Assembly (NCBI RefSeq): GCF_000524195.1
Contig: NW_020170399.1
Location: forward strand, 193,207-257,206
DNA: 64,000 nucleotides
DNA from: Echinococcus granulosus
Taxonomy: Eukaryota; Platyhelminthes; Cestoda; Cyclophyllidea; Taeniidae
Direction of reading: 5' to 3'
The stretch's first letter is position 1; every line of letters starts with the position of its first letter. Of this stretch, positions 13,201-25,004 are shown one piece after another. Both the position numbers and the translations under genes were made by a program. Under the pieces are notes generated by a model. That model worked only from the letters and a program-made list of their open reading frames with translations. It ran no database searches and was not told the origin of the DNA.

Positions 13201-13436
13201 AGGAGATCCGATTCGTGTAGAAAAGAATGCGTTCGGAAACTGTTGTTTTGCCACTGTCGATGTGAGCCGAGATGCCGATATTTCGAATCCTGGTGATATC
13301 AAAGGGCTAAAGAGATAAGCGTGAGAGGAAAGGAGGAACCATGTACCCCTGAGGAAGAGCCGTTAAAACGCCGGAGGCTTAACTTTACGAACCGACGAGG
13401 AAGTCCCATGTTTGGCCATAGTGTAAACCGCATCAT
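7243..13436 (-). CDS. GFM1: Mitochondrial elongation factor G1, 11 exons, 759 aa
   Basis: Translocase GTPase of mitochondrial protein synthesis. Exons, in order: 13347-13436, 13190-13306, 12777-13114, 11947-12137, 11172-11406, 11022-11130, 9565-9810, 8787-9064, 8260-8570, 7651-7811, 7243-7446. Every junction keeps frame and the total is 760 codons including the stop; human GFM1 is about 751 aa. GTPase motifs: P-loop AHIDSGKTT (44-52), RGITI (89-93), DTPGH (111-115), NKVD (165-168). The later exons cover EF-G domains II-V, with the [26 protein letters not shown] and PLNDMFGY blocks. Exon 1 is Arg-rich with few acidic residues, as expected of a mitochondrial targeting peptide, and is joined by a 40-bp intron. 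The protein ends in a lysine cluster. An in-frame start further upstream (near 13499) cannot be excluded. Confidence 0.95.
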
Positions 13437-14201
13437 GTTGGACCATGCAGGAAAGAAAGACGTAGACAGGAACGTATCTTCTAACAAAATTAAGTACAAA
13501 GACCCGAGTTCAAATGATAAAAAAACGAAGTATCAAACAATCCACCGTCGGGTAGGAATAAGGAAAGCCGACGACGGTATTAAGCATATAAAAGAAAGAG
13601 GCCAAGGGGCACTATCAGTGAAAAAGAATTAAGGTTATTGAAATGGAATAACGAGTGGAATCTCCACATCGCGACCGTGAATACTTAATTTATGTGCAAT
13701 TCAGAGCCAAAGCCTATCAGCAATATGTTAAGAAAGTCAAAAATAGACTATCCGAACGAAGTTGACGATGTATTTTACATCCTACCCCCTAAGGGCACAG
13801 AACAAATTCCACTCAAGACGCACCACCCACGCCTGACCTAGGCTAAATGCTCACCTGCCGGGTAACCAGGAAAACCGCTTAATCTTTTAGCCTAGATAAA
13901 TCATTGCATTGCAGGTTTCATTCTAAGCATTAAAGCACAAATAAATATAAATTAAACAAATAATAAAATCTAAGCTCAAAAACAAAATATGTAGGATGAC
14001 AAAGAGGTAATGGTTGCTTTTGGTAGAATCAATAAAAAATTAATTATGTGTTTTAATCACGATTATCTGTACATTTTAGCAGTAAAACAGTATTAGTCGC
14101 ACAAAACTGTTTGCCATCACTGAAAAAATATACTGGAAGTATGTGGCAAAATTCGAATTTTGAAGAAGATGTTAATCAAATGCTAACATTATTGACTCTT
14201 A

Positions 14202-14397
14202 TGTAGCGTCCCGGGACTCCCTGAAAACGAAAGAAGGCAAAATACTCGAGCAGAATTTGTATTCAGCGCAGAGTATGTGCCTGGGCTATTGGCATGGCCC
14301 AAAAGACCAGCCCACCCAGCGAGGTACAAGGGGGCTAATTCAAAGTCCAAAAGTGGAACCTCACTAATGCCAAGGGATAAACCACTATCGTATTACA
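14202..14397 (-). mobile_element. Solo TRIM LTR with perfect 4-bp target duplication
   Basis: 196 bp from TGTAGCG to TATTACA, flanked by CTTA on both sides (14198-14201 and 14398-14401). It is very similar to the solo LTR at 3780-3978. The clean ends and the matching duplication fix the termini of the LTR. Confidence 0.88.
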
Positions 14398-14927
14398 CTT
14401 ATTATAGCAGTTTTCAGTTCAGCAGCATCTTGTTCTTTACTTATTAGGAAGCTGAACATTTGTGAACACCCCGACTTCGAAGTTGGAAACGGCGGAACGG
14501 TGGGATACTCCAAGTCTCACGCCTCTACAGTTTAAATAAGTTTCGGTGTACTTTTTTTGTCTAGTAATCATCTGCAGTACCTCAAGACTCTGAGAAGATG
14601 TAACACTCGGGCGGAACAAACATTATCTACACATAGAAGGACTTGGGGCTACTGGGATGGCCCGGAGGCCGGGCAACCATGGGAAGATACTGTGGCGGAG
14701 TCTTCAGTTGGCTTGTTACCACAACGGGAGTTAAACAAGCAATTAGAGTACCGCTGCAACACTTTCACTTTTGCAGACAGTACATATCCTGTCCGAGCAT
14801 TATATTTTCTTTCGCCTTTAATGAAGCTACGGGGCGCTACATTACATATTCGTCTGATGCATATTAGGAAAATAAATAAGATAATTCATTAAATGCTTGA
14901 AGAACCTGTTTTAAGAAGCAGGTGTTA

Positions 14928-15126
14928 TATAGCGTCCCGAGATTTCCCTGAAGACGAAAGAAGACATAGTACTCGGGCGGAATATATATATTCACCCCAG
15001 AGAGGATATCTGGGCTACTTGCATGGTTCGAGGGCCAGCCCATCCATCGAGGTACAAGAAGGCTGATTCAAAAGTACAAAAGTGGCTCCCCACCAACACC
15101 GAGGGATAAACCACCATTGTATTACA
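14928..15126 (-). mobile_element. Solo TRIM LTR, slightly decayed
   Basis: 199 bp collinear with the other LTRs. The first bases read TATAGCG rather than TGTAGCG. Flanks are GTTA (left) and TTTA (right), so a 4-bp duplication with one substitution is likely. It is about 530 bp from the previous solo LTR and in the same orientation. Confidence 0.8.
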
Positions 15127-15434
15127 TTTAGCTCACCCTCCTAAATCCTTAAGCGTTTCTCTTTTAGAGACATTTTCTATATACTTAGTAGCTGTTCCTT
15201 TCAAGTTCTGTTTATAATCATAGCCACCTTGCAAATTCATCGTCGAAGTACTTTGTCGCAAGCATTTTTCGAAGATTATGTTTAGGGTACTTATCCGAAA
15301 GTAGTTCCTATGTAGTAGTACACGAAACACCTCTTTATATTTTCCTGTCAACCCTAAGGTCATATGGACTCGTCATCCGACTTGTTTGCATGCGTTGCAC
15401 CATCGCAACAGATGCTTCTAAAATTCCAAAATAA

Positions 15435-18400
15435 ATGGCGTGTCTAGAACCAATAACGCAATTGGAGGGATGTCTCCGTAGTATCGCAAATGAAAGGGGA
15501 ATTAGACCTAGCGAATATTTTCTAGACTTTGATAAGTTACGCCATGGAGAAATATCTGGTATTACCATAGCATTTACTTATTGGGTTTGTTAAGTGGAGA
15601 GATTCTTTCGAATATTAGACAGGAACTTTGGTTTTACTGCTAATGATGACCAGCGTAAAATCATAATCGAAAAATATGGGAACGGCTCCTGTATTAACTG
15701 GAGGGAGTTTGTTAAATGTATTGACCCGCAAATAAACGAGAAAAATGTTTCTGTTTTCCCTGAAGATCAGCTGGATAAATTCGATAAGTAATGCTTTGGT
15801 TAGCTTTTAATGAGCAGAAATCAGTATATTTGTGCCACAGATAATTCTTTGTCCGAACAGGAAGCATTTAGACCTCTTATATCTCGTATTAATCAGTTTG
15901 TTAGAAGTAGAGGAATCGATTTGTATGAGTGTTATAAGGACTTTGATCAACTAAATTCTGGAAGAGTTGGTGAAAGCCAGGTAAGGTGTGGGTTTAATAA
16001 GATTTTTAAGTTTTATCGGAGCTTTCCCGGTCCACCCGACATTAATGATGCTGAAATATGCGCTCTTGCGAAGAGGTACTCAGTTCCAAATCATCCTGGA
16101 ATGGTTAATTATCGACAATTCGCAAGTGACGTTGCTGAAATTAACATTGGGGAAGAAATAGCGAAGCACGGAATCCCCAACAGGGTAGTGGGAAGTTGCT
16201 ACCTTTTTTTCTCGATTCGAAAATTATTCCTACGTCGTGATTAATTCCTTCAGGAAGAAATTTCTGATGTCCAACAACCTGAAAAAAAGGACCTTCAGAC
16301 ACCATCAGTCCACCAAGTGTTAGAGCGCATCGGTTTTGAAGCTTACAGACGTGGGGTTCGCGTGAAGGATTTTTTCATCGACTTTGATCCTTTGAGGCAT
16401 GACGAAGTCACGGAAAATCAATTCAAATTGGCTCTAGATAGAGCACTTGGAGGGGAAATTCAGCCAACGGACGCCCAAAAACTTGTCAATTTCTTCCGTT
16501 CCAAGAAAAATATGGATATGATTGCATATCGTCAGTTTTGCCGCGAAGTGGACTTTCGTAAGATAATACTTTCTCATTATGAAGAATAACAAATAAAACC
16601 ACCTACAGTCTCGATATGCTAATATTGCCACAAATCCATTGTATAGTGATAGCCATTTGACTCGTTACACCTCTGTTTAAGATGTAAGTTGCTTTAGGAC
16701 TGAATTATAGCGAAGCAAGGGTAACCGCAATTTCGCGTGCTTGAGACAGTGTTTATTAAAGTATGACACCATCATCCCCCCAAGGATGTATGGACATGAG
16801 GCTGCACTAAATCGCAGAGAGAGTGGTAACTTCTGACTTATTTATAAAAAATTTAAACTCCCGTAGACATTACTGTGAGTGTTGTGTTCTTTATGACTAG
16901 ATTTTCAGGAAATGGATTTGGAAAAGCGACCTCTTGTGCAGCCACGTAGGCCCTACCCTGGAGCTCTTTCTCGAGTGCGTGTTTCATTTATTGGTCCACT
17001 AAAGATAGGAATAATCGCTAATAAAACTATGTCAGGAAAGAAATTAAGCTTGAAAATAAATTCATTCAGCGCTACGTATTTCCATCAAACATATGGCAAC
17101 CCTTTCTACCATTCAGCCATTACCACTATTGGGCGAAGAGGAACGAATGAAGGTGTCGGGAGTTATTACCAGATTGCGGGAAAAAGTTAGCAGAGAAAGG
17201 ATTCCTACGTATCAATACTTCCGCGATTATGATGCTGTGAGTGCGTTTTTATACTGAATGGCTCTAATATTATTCTAACCTAATGAAATTAACAAAACGG
17301 TAAAATATCACAGAGTACCTCACTGTCCCGGAAGATAACCCCCTCACAATTAGCCCGCCTTCTGCATTTCCTTAAACTGGAAGTCTCTCCGGAGGAATGT
17401 CGTTTACTAAGCCTTAAGTTTGCCGACCCAACCGCTAACTACGTGAACTACGCAGCACTCTGCGAAGCTATCGACCCTTTCTACAAGGCAGCAGCTCCAG
17501 TACCACAAGCCATCGAGGACCCACCACCTCTTCCACCGAAGCCTAAATTCGGTGAAGCCCCAAAAACTCCCCAGGGTACGGACTGGTCAGCGCTCTCGAC
17601 GCCGATGACGACTTCAGCTGGAGACAAGGTCCCGGTAGATTTATTGATGACGCGGATCCGTCATATCGTGCTGGTGAATCGCATCCAATTGAATGGGTTC
17701 TTTGAGGACTTTGATCCGCTGCATAGCGGACGTGTCAGTAGGTCGCAGTTCGCCCGGGCGCTTTCAGGTGCCGGGGTAACCCGCATTGGTCTGCATGACC
17801 TCACACCTGTCCAGTTGGACAAACTGGCCGACGCCTATGTTTGGCCAAACGATGCCTCCAGAGTGGATTGGCGAAAGTTTGTTTATGATGTCAATACAGG
17901 TAGGTCACACTACCAGGGTCCTGTTGCATAACGTAATACACTTTGCTCATGACAAGAAAATATATGAAGGTTGTTTGCTTTTCTCCTGTTTGATATAGGA
18001 GCCTCTGGAATAATATAAAATTTTATCCATAGGCTCACATAAAGTCCCTAACCAATATTGCATCTCCATAATGGTGCTGAATTTATTAATTTATGCTAGA
18101 ACAGTCTAAAACACTGCGGCATGTTAGACTGCATTATTCCGAAATCAAGAACAAAGGTGGTTTTGCGGAAAACTTTTGCCTAGTCTGCTGTCAAGAGAGG
18201 AGGGGATACATGTCCGGTTATTACTACTTCCATAGAAAATTATTTTCACCTCTTAACCTGTATATACTTAAAACAAAAAATATAAGATTTCCTTAACAGA
18301 ACTGAGGAAATCACATTTTTCCAATCAGGGTTAATTTGTTTCATTTTAAGTCAGATGAATAAATAAATAAATGAAGCACTAGAATTACATTTATCCAGAC

Positions 18401-21400
18401 GATAGCTAATAACTAAAGTAAATTAGTGCCTCATAAAGACCCGGAGGAGGAGGAGAAGGAAGAGACTGGCATGAAGGGAGTCTTAAATTGAAGCTAGCTG
18501 TACTACCTACTAAATTCTTCTGTAAAAGCATTTACATACCAAAATAATGTGTATGTCCGGTAGGTACTAAAAATGCACAAGAAGATGACATTTTAAAGTT
18601 CACTTATAGTCTGCAAGAGGTGAACACTTTCCACTGAACGAATTTCAATGGTTTTGCAGTCTTTACACTGCCCGAAATCGAGCAGAATCCACGATGCCGT
18701 GTTTTGCCGTTGTCGGTGCATGTGGTTCCTAAACCGGGGACGGGGAATTGGGACTCGGCGACGGACGAAATGAAGGACCGCTATGAATGCGCTATGCAGA
18801 ATCTGCGTCGAAGCCTCCTCGAACGTCGTGTAGATATGAAACCGGAGTTTAAGGCCTTTGCCAAGTAAAATTTAATATTAGTCTTTTTCATTTACTTTTC
18901 GAATATGCATTGATAAGCTACTTAAAGTTTTTCATAATTCTTTTGCGAGATGTGGAATATCATTTGTCTTGATTACGTGGATACCGAAAAGATTCTCGAC
19001 GGTAGCTACTTTCTTAATGTTTTCAGAGTTAACAGAGGCCATGTGAGTCTGTACAACCTCAAGCAAATCATTTCAAGCCTCAAATTTCACATTCCCGATG
19101 ATCAACTCGACGCAGTCGCCGCAAAATATGCCGATGATGAAGGATTTAACTATTGGAGATTCTTAACAGACCTAGAACCGCCCTCTAAGGAGTCGCTGCA
19201 CTATGAGTATCCACATCGAATCGCTCGGATGCGTGAGGCATTCAACAAAACCGGGAAGCCAGTGGAAGCTGAACCGGTCATTAGTGATGTGGAGGGAATC
19301 ATGGACTACATCAAGCGTGAGGTAGGCCTTACAGGCAGTGTCGTCCTTAATAATCAGGGGATTTGTTTAAAGTAGGAATGTCAAATCTACCCCAAACTTA
19401 AAATCATAGCTAGGGCAAGAGTATTGTAACGGTGTTTGGAGACATTTTTTCCAGTGATTTGCTTCAACTTGGTTGAATAAAGTTGTTCTGACCTCCTAAT
19501 GCTCGACCCTGATAGGAAATTAATTTCGGGTTGTGGCCCTCAGGAATGTCAGGGACATGCAGCTGTGAAACCGGATTTGGTCACTCATAGAAGATTAAAT
19601 TTGCTGAAAACTTTGGCTGAAACAAAAGTGGAATTTCATAAAATAACAATTAATGTTTAAATCGGATAAAAATAGTGGAACTACTTGATTGTAATGCTTT
19701 CTAAACAGCTACTCTCGCAGAGGGCACAGCAAAACCTCATACATTCACTTTCATTGTAACCGTCCCTATTTATGGAACCTCCAATTGATTAGGCCGCTTT
19801 TCAAGCCAAGTTTCTTAAATCTGGTTGAGATTTTTTATCAAGCTGTTTCGTATTTTTTTTCTCCCCCGTCTGGAGTGACCTTCATCAATAATTAGCAGCA
19901 TCGCGTAGGCACGGTGTTGGGCGTTAACCCGTCCCCTCAGGTACATTCGTTCCAGTTCAGCGTAGCAATCTCTTACTACCAACTGATCTGCCAAAAAAAT
20001 TTGATTCCTAGCCCAAAGACTTCTTTGTATGTGAAATGGCAAGCTTTTGGTTAATCTAGCGTGTAAACACGCAACTATCTCATTATGTTACATTCTTTGT
20101 GATGAAAGGCATGACTAGCCCTAGATGGATTTCACAGGCACGATTTTTAGGCATATTTTAAGAAACAAGACTAAAAAACGGCAACAAATATAATTTTATA
20201 TTTGATTTACTATATTTTGCCCCACCTTCTGCGGCTAACACGAGAATAAATTTATTCAACTTGCCTTTTGGTTTAATGCCAAAAAAATCACGAGAAAATG
20301 TGGGTAAAATATTACTGGTGTGTATTGGTGTTGAAGAAGTGGGCAATTTTTTTATAGGGATTGATGCTTGAGTTGTAGGTCTACCAGCAGCGCATTCGTC
20401 TGTCCGAGTGGTTCCGCGATTATGATCCTCTGAGGCGTGGGCACATCTCGCGACAGCGATTTCGCAGAGCCTTATCCCTCCTCCCGATTCCGCTCAAAGA
20501 GACAGAACTAAGCTGCATTGAAAGCTAGTAAGCTTTCCCTGTTCACTTGAGTTCCACTATAATTATGTGTAAAAGGAGATATCAAATAATCACCAAGTCT
20601 TCTCTGTATTTGACAGGCGATTATCGCTGTATTTTACTTTTACCATGCAAGGATTAAAGTAGATATAAAAGATTCATGGTATCATTTGGATTTTGCGTCG
20701 CAGTCATTAACTAAGTAAATCGTTCTGCAACGTCTGTCAGCACTAGCTTTCACGTAGGTAGAGCTTCGTCATTGTATAATCAAAATAGGCATTTTACTTT
20801 GATCATGCACTAGCTTATTGCAATAATTCTAATCCGAAATACCTAGCTAGACATTATTTTATCTCCATTTTCCACAGACCATTCGTTAAGCTACTTCTTT
20901 TAAGGAAAAAATTACTGGCAGACTTTTTTGGTTAATCGCCCTACTTAAAAGATTTTAAAGTAGTATTTTCAAGTGAATTAATGTAGGCAGTGTTATAACC
21001 GCAACGTAGCTGATGCCTCTTGGCAAGTCTATTGGATCTGAAGATTCGTCCTCTATGAAACTGGGTTCAGGGAAGAGGAATTTGCTGCTCATTACGCATG
21101 TCCATAGCTAGTCGTTGAAACACTGGCTTAAAAGCAGTCGAATAACAAAGGGCGAGATTTAAAATAGTTCCATAGAGGGAAAACATCGCGTTTATTTATC
21201 CTTACCACTTTTTCTCACTAGTGCTGCCCAGTCACATTTATCTATCTGGGTTTTACCCAGCCAGTAGGGAGGTGGAGGCGATATAGCGTATTCACCTAGT
21301 TGACACCTTCACACAGGTACCCTAGACAGCTCCGCAGCGAAAATTTCAGGCTGTTCACGGCCACAATTAGCGTTGTTTCGCATAATAGCGTTCCTGTAGA

Positions 21401-23370
21401 ATATGGGTCTGAGGTGGTCGTCCAGGGTAGGCTTTATTTTCAGCTCTTCCGTCGAGGGTTGTCACTGATTCTCCCACTCGCAGTATCTACACTTATTTCA
21501 CCCCGTTAAGTTTTATCATTCAGCAGTAGAAGTAGGGCTGGTTGTTTTTCAAGGAATGGGGCATAATACTTGGGCAGATTATACATATTCGACATCAGTG
21601 GGGCTTGGGGCTACTGACGTGGCCCCGGGGCCAGACTACCCGACGAAGGTGCAATGGCGGAGCGCCTAAGTGGTCCCTTTTACCACACCCGAGAGATAAG
21701 CAGACAACCAACGCATTCCATAACAAATACATGGAGCAAATCCAGTGTCTCCTATTAACAAACTACAATAAAATTTCATTGAACTTTGCCTGTAGCTCTT
21801 AATGTTCTCCCCTTCACATTGGTAGAAGCATTTGTTACAACACAAACCCTTGTATAGGAATGAGCCCTTTACTGGTTTCCTGTGTAGGGCTTGGCCATTC
21901 CTTCCCAAAAGTTCACTTAAACAGTAAATGGATTACGTAACAAACCCACATTCCCAGTCAAAGAAATGAAAGCTGGCATGACAATGACTTGTTGATAGGT
22001 GAATCTGCTCACCATAATGCCCTATTTGAGGAATCATTCATTGTAACGTAATCCATTGGAGTAGGGAAATTAGGATTTCTCGTTAAAGCCAACTCGTGCA
22101 CAGATTACATAGAGTTGGTCAAACCTTTTTATTTAGTTTTAAAACAAATGATGCAAATGAAATACGGTGGAAGGACTTTTGTGAGGAAATAGAGCGAATA
22201 TTTGCTACACCTTATCTTGAAAAAGACCCCTTGAAAGAAGCCGAAGTCTACACGTTGGAGCCTGAGGTCTCAAGAAATTGTCTGCCCATTGAAATGAGCG
22301 AGGCTGCTGATCAAGCGATGCGGAAAATCAGCAAGATGGTAAGCAGCATGATTGAGTTCTTTTATGTAAAGTAGGTTCAATTATTACTCATTCACCTCTT
22401 CATTTATTCATAAGAAACCTGGGGAGTAGCTTTGAACTCCTTGAGTGCAGAATGAGGTGAAAAGTTTCTCTTTGAAATAATTTGTCAACTTCACTCTGAA
22501 TTCTATGGCCATTCAACCAGGTGCCAATCAAATTTGAAATGTGGTAACATGTCATTTGCTTTTTAATGGCGATGTAAGGGATAGGGAAAAGAGGACGCTC
22601 TATTCAACTCACATTTGGTAATGAGGAGTTGTTTAACAGTGAGTTCGTGGGGTAAAATAGAGGCAGGTGTGGTTTATTCCTTCACGCCTGTGGTGATGAA
22701 TGAGCACCGCAGAATTTTTTGGTGCTTCAAGATACAAGCCAACCCTCTATATAATGCTTCGAGCTCCTGGATAACTGTCCTGCGCAGCTGTTTTTACTGT
22801 GGAGTCAGTTTATCAACTTCTGCGACATTGATCAAACTTCAATGCATTGCTAAATCGACGATTGTCTCTCGAGGCGTCAAGCCTTCCCGAAAGCTTAATC
22901 ACTTAATTAAGCTTAATTCTTAAGTCATGCCTTTGATATGCTCGAAAAGACGATATTCTAGTGTATTTACCCACTTTACTACCCTGACATTAATACGAGA
23001 CAATTTAACTTTTACCCGAACATTTGAAGTCATGTCTAGACAGCCCTTTAGTCGGCTAAAGATAATAACTTTTTATTAAATGGAAAAGAATTCACTGTGT
23101 TTTTTCAAAACCACAAAGGTTCGTACTAAAAGAACCCAACTGACCCAGTGGTTCAGTGACTTCGACAAGACCCATCGAATGACCCTGAGTGAGAGTCAAT
23201 TCCAAAGGGTTTTGACCAACCTCGGTGTTGCCACTGGCATCTCCAAGGAGGAGTGGAACGCTCTCAGTGCACGCTATCGACATCCAATCGGTCGCATCGA
23301 CGATATTAACTATCTTGCTTTTTCTGATGACATTTATAAACTTGCAGGAATGGAGCACCGGACACCCTAG
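15435..23370 (+). CDS. Multi-module degenerate EF-hand-like protein, 13 exons, 946 aa
   Basis: Exons: 15435-15558, 15595-15787, 15818-15980, 16011-16184, 16254-16557, 16901-16974, 17117-17236, 17314-17899, 18660-18864, 19027-19321, 20379-20527, 22137-22338, 23119-23370. All phases agree; the sum is 947 codons including stop. A TAA directly precedes the start codon. The protein repeats eight times a module: helix, F-x-D-[FY]-D, loop D-x-L-x-x-G-x-[IV]-[ST]-x-x-[QR]-[FL], then a second half ending [VI]-x-[YW]-x-x-F. Clear loops are at 33-44, 149-160, 263-274, 518-529, 762-773 and 879-890. Loop position 3 is usually Leu and position 12 is Gln, Arg or Asn, so calcium binding is probably lost. A proline-rich linker spans about 445-475. 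AATAAA lies at 23512. An axonemal role is possible but unproven; the closest named family I can suggest is EFCAB6-like. Confidence 0.85.
19815..20042 (-). CDS. Candidate antisense exon inside intron of the EF-hand-like gene
   Basis: A 75-codon minus-strand frame in the 1-kb intron 19322-20378. Its middle is helix-like and rich in R, L, Y and E, which is unusual for an AT-rich intron. A pyrimidine run ending TTTTTTTGGCAG near 19990 could serve as an acceptor. No partner exon and no family were found. It may be a nested gene, a decayed pseudogene exon, or chance. Confidence 0.2.
   Translation of the reverse strand: MPFHIQRSLWARNQIFLADQLVVRDCYAELERMYLRGRVNAQHRAYAMLLIIDEGHSRRGRKKIRNSLIKNLNQI
21030..21720 (-). 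mobile_element. TRIM internal region plus one LTR, in intron of the EF-hand-like gene
   Basis: The internal region (about 21030-21545) is followed by an LTR (about 21555-21720) whose outer end is lost in a small deletion at the junction. The opposite LTR is absent. The copy lies in the 1.6-kb intron 20528-22136, antisense to the host gene. It is part of a longer stretch duplicated near 52 kb. Confidence 0.7.
21590..22125. repeat. Segmental duplication, copy 1 (partner 52490-52998)
   Basis: This stretch, which starts inside a TRIM LTR and continues through unique-looking sequence, is highly similar and collinear with 52490-52998. Shared landmarks include TACATGGAGCAAATCCAGTG, the CCCACATTCCCAGTC block and AAAGCCAACTCGTGCA. 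The similarity ends at GTTGG(T/C)CAAACC, about 11 bp before exon 12 of the EF-hand-like gene. Confidence 0.85.
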
Positions 23371-25000
23371 GGATGCAACGACTCGACGAGTCTCTAATGC
23401 TAGGCACACTTGAATGGACTTCAAGAGACCTCAAACATGGTTCGCTTTCGCCTTTTGTGGAATTCGGTTTAGGTGGGGGGGATGGTGACATTCACAGGAT
23501 TTGATCAGGCGAATAAATGAATGAACGAATGCTTATAGCATCATAAAATTATGAAACAGAAAGGAGAATGCTTTTAGTCGGAGGCTGTAAGGCCTCTGCT
23601 AGGGCTAGAGGCAACAGTTTCCAACAAGAGGAGAAGGAAGTCTTAGCTTCCATAGTTCATAAGTTTAATGGTTTTAGGCTTGACACAAGGATCACAGTAG
23701 CAGCTGATCCACTTCTTGCTCATTTGCTTAGAGAGAAACAAAGACATAAGGGTGGAGAAAACGATAAGCTCTCTGTTTTTCCAGCTAAAACTTCCTCTGA
23801 CCCATTTTCCCCCCTAAAATCACGGTAAACTTAGCGTAATTGTGATGACATGGAATAGATATTTGCGTGCCAGAAAAATTACGTTAGCCAATCAGAAAGG
23901 ACATTAAAGAATACACAGAATCTAAGCTATCCAAGAGAGCGACTTTTGCCACCCTGGTAAAGAGAAGCAGAGGCAAAGTCCTGACTTAGAGTGCTCATAA
24001 AACCAGATAAAGTGGCTCATAAATAAAGATTTTAAGTACGATAGCGGGGTTTTTTGAAAACCAAACAGCCGAAGGTAGGATTTTTGAAGAGCAACTTACC
24101 ATTGTAATCACTTATTACTTGCTTGTAAAACCCTCCTTAATGCCTTCATGTGTTCGAGCCAAGGAACATAAGCGACAGTTAAACTGTAGCAAGTGCCATT
24201 ACTGTGAATGATGGTGACAGACGCTTCGTAGTGGTGGGCGAAGTAAGGGCGCTTGACCTCCCACACACCTCATCTATCCCATGGAATGAATTATGGCGGA
24301 AATTTTGATGGATTGATAGCATCCAAAGGACATGAGGGCTGCCTTTCCAATCATCCACGTTTATAACTCAAAGAGGTGCTTACCGAAATTCACGTTTAAC
24401 ATGTTAATTGAAATTCTGGTACATAAATACCATCCGAAGTCTGTTGAGTTGGTTTCACAGCATCAGAGCACTGTCTCGACTAGCGTTTGACATCTATTGT
24501 CGGGAAAGTCAATTTGAGCGGACTTTACTCAGGATCAGTCTCTGAAAAGGAAATGCAACAGGTGGCGCATGGAGTACATAAACAACGTATTCCAACTCAC
24601 CACTCATTCATTTTGGGGAGGAAAGAATTATCCATTAAATAAGGTATCGCATATATATGTCCCCATATAGTCGTGGGATTACGCTCTGATATTCATTATC
24701 ATTACCATGATTACCTTTTACATATTTAATGAGCTGTACCATAACAGCAACCATTAGCTAGTAATGCGAATGCGCTTCGGTTGGAATAAAACATTCAGAC
24801 GCAGCGGCAACGCGGCGACATGAGTTGTGACATCGAGGTAGGCATTACCAGATGTTTGACATTTCCAGATACACTAACCAGAGTGGGTGGATTTCGCTAG
24901 GCTAAATACCGCTTAAAATTGGGAACAAAAGAAACTTTTGTTGTTGAAGCAGTTTTAGTGATTAAGTACTGCTCTGTGCAACAAAGAGACACTTTTTTTA
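23371..25000. other. Intergenic region downstream of the EF-hand-like gene
   Basis: It begins with the likely 3' UTR (AATAAA at 23512). A plus-strand frame at 23568-23828 (86 codons, ending in a polar S/P/K segment) follows a TTTTAG and might be a terminal exon of another gene, but nothing upstream joins to it. The remainder to 25 kb shows no gene. Confidence 0.35.
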
Positions 25001-25004
25001 AATT

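Larger units (their letters stand above)
13437..15434. promoter_or_regulatory. 2-kb divergent intergenic region between GFM1 and the EF-hand-like gene
   Basis: GFM1 starts leftwards at 13436 and the EF-hand-like gene rightwards at 15435, so both promoters must lie here. No TATA or CCAAT arrangement stood out. The region holds two solo TRIM LTRs (14202-14397 and 14928-15126) and otherwise AT-rich sequence without a convincing gene. The plus-strand frame 13321-13632 is mostly antisense to GFM1 exon 1. Confidence 0.4.

Noticed and set aside
13321..13632. Plus-strand frame of 103 codons
   Set aside because: It overlaps, on the opposite strand, the GFM1 first exon, which is supported by frame and by splice to the GTPase exon.
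15981..16010. Ten extra codons reading through between GESQ and FYRS
   Set aside because: They have GT-AG ends, and their removal restores the repeat spacing seen in the other modules, so they are taken as an intron.
23092..23491. Minus-strand frames of 61 and 110 codons
   Set aside because: Antisense to the last exon of the EF-hand-like gene, which carries the module pattern.
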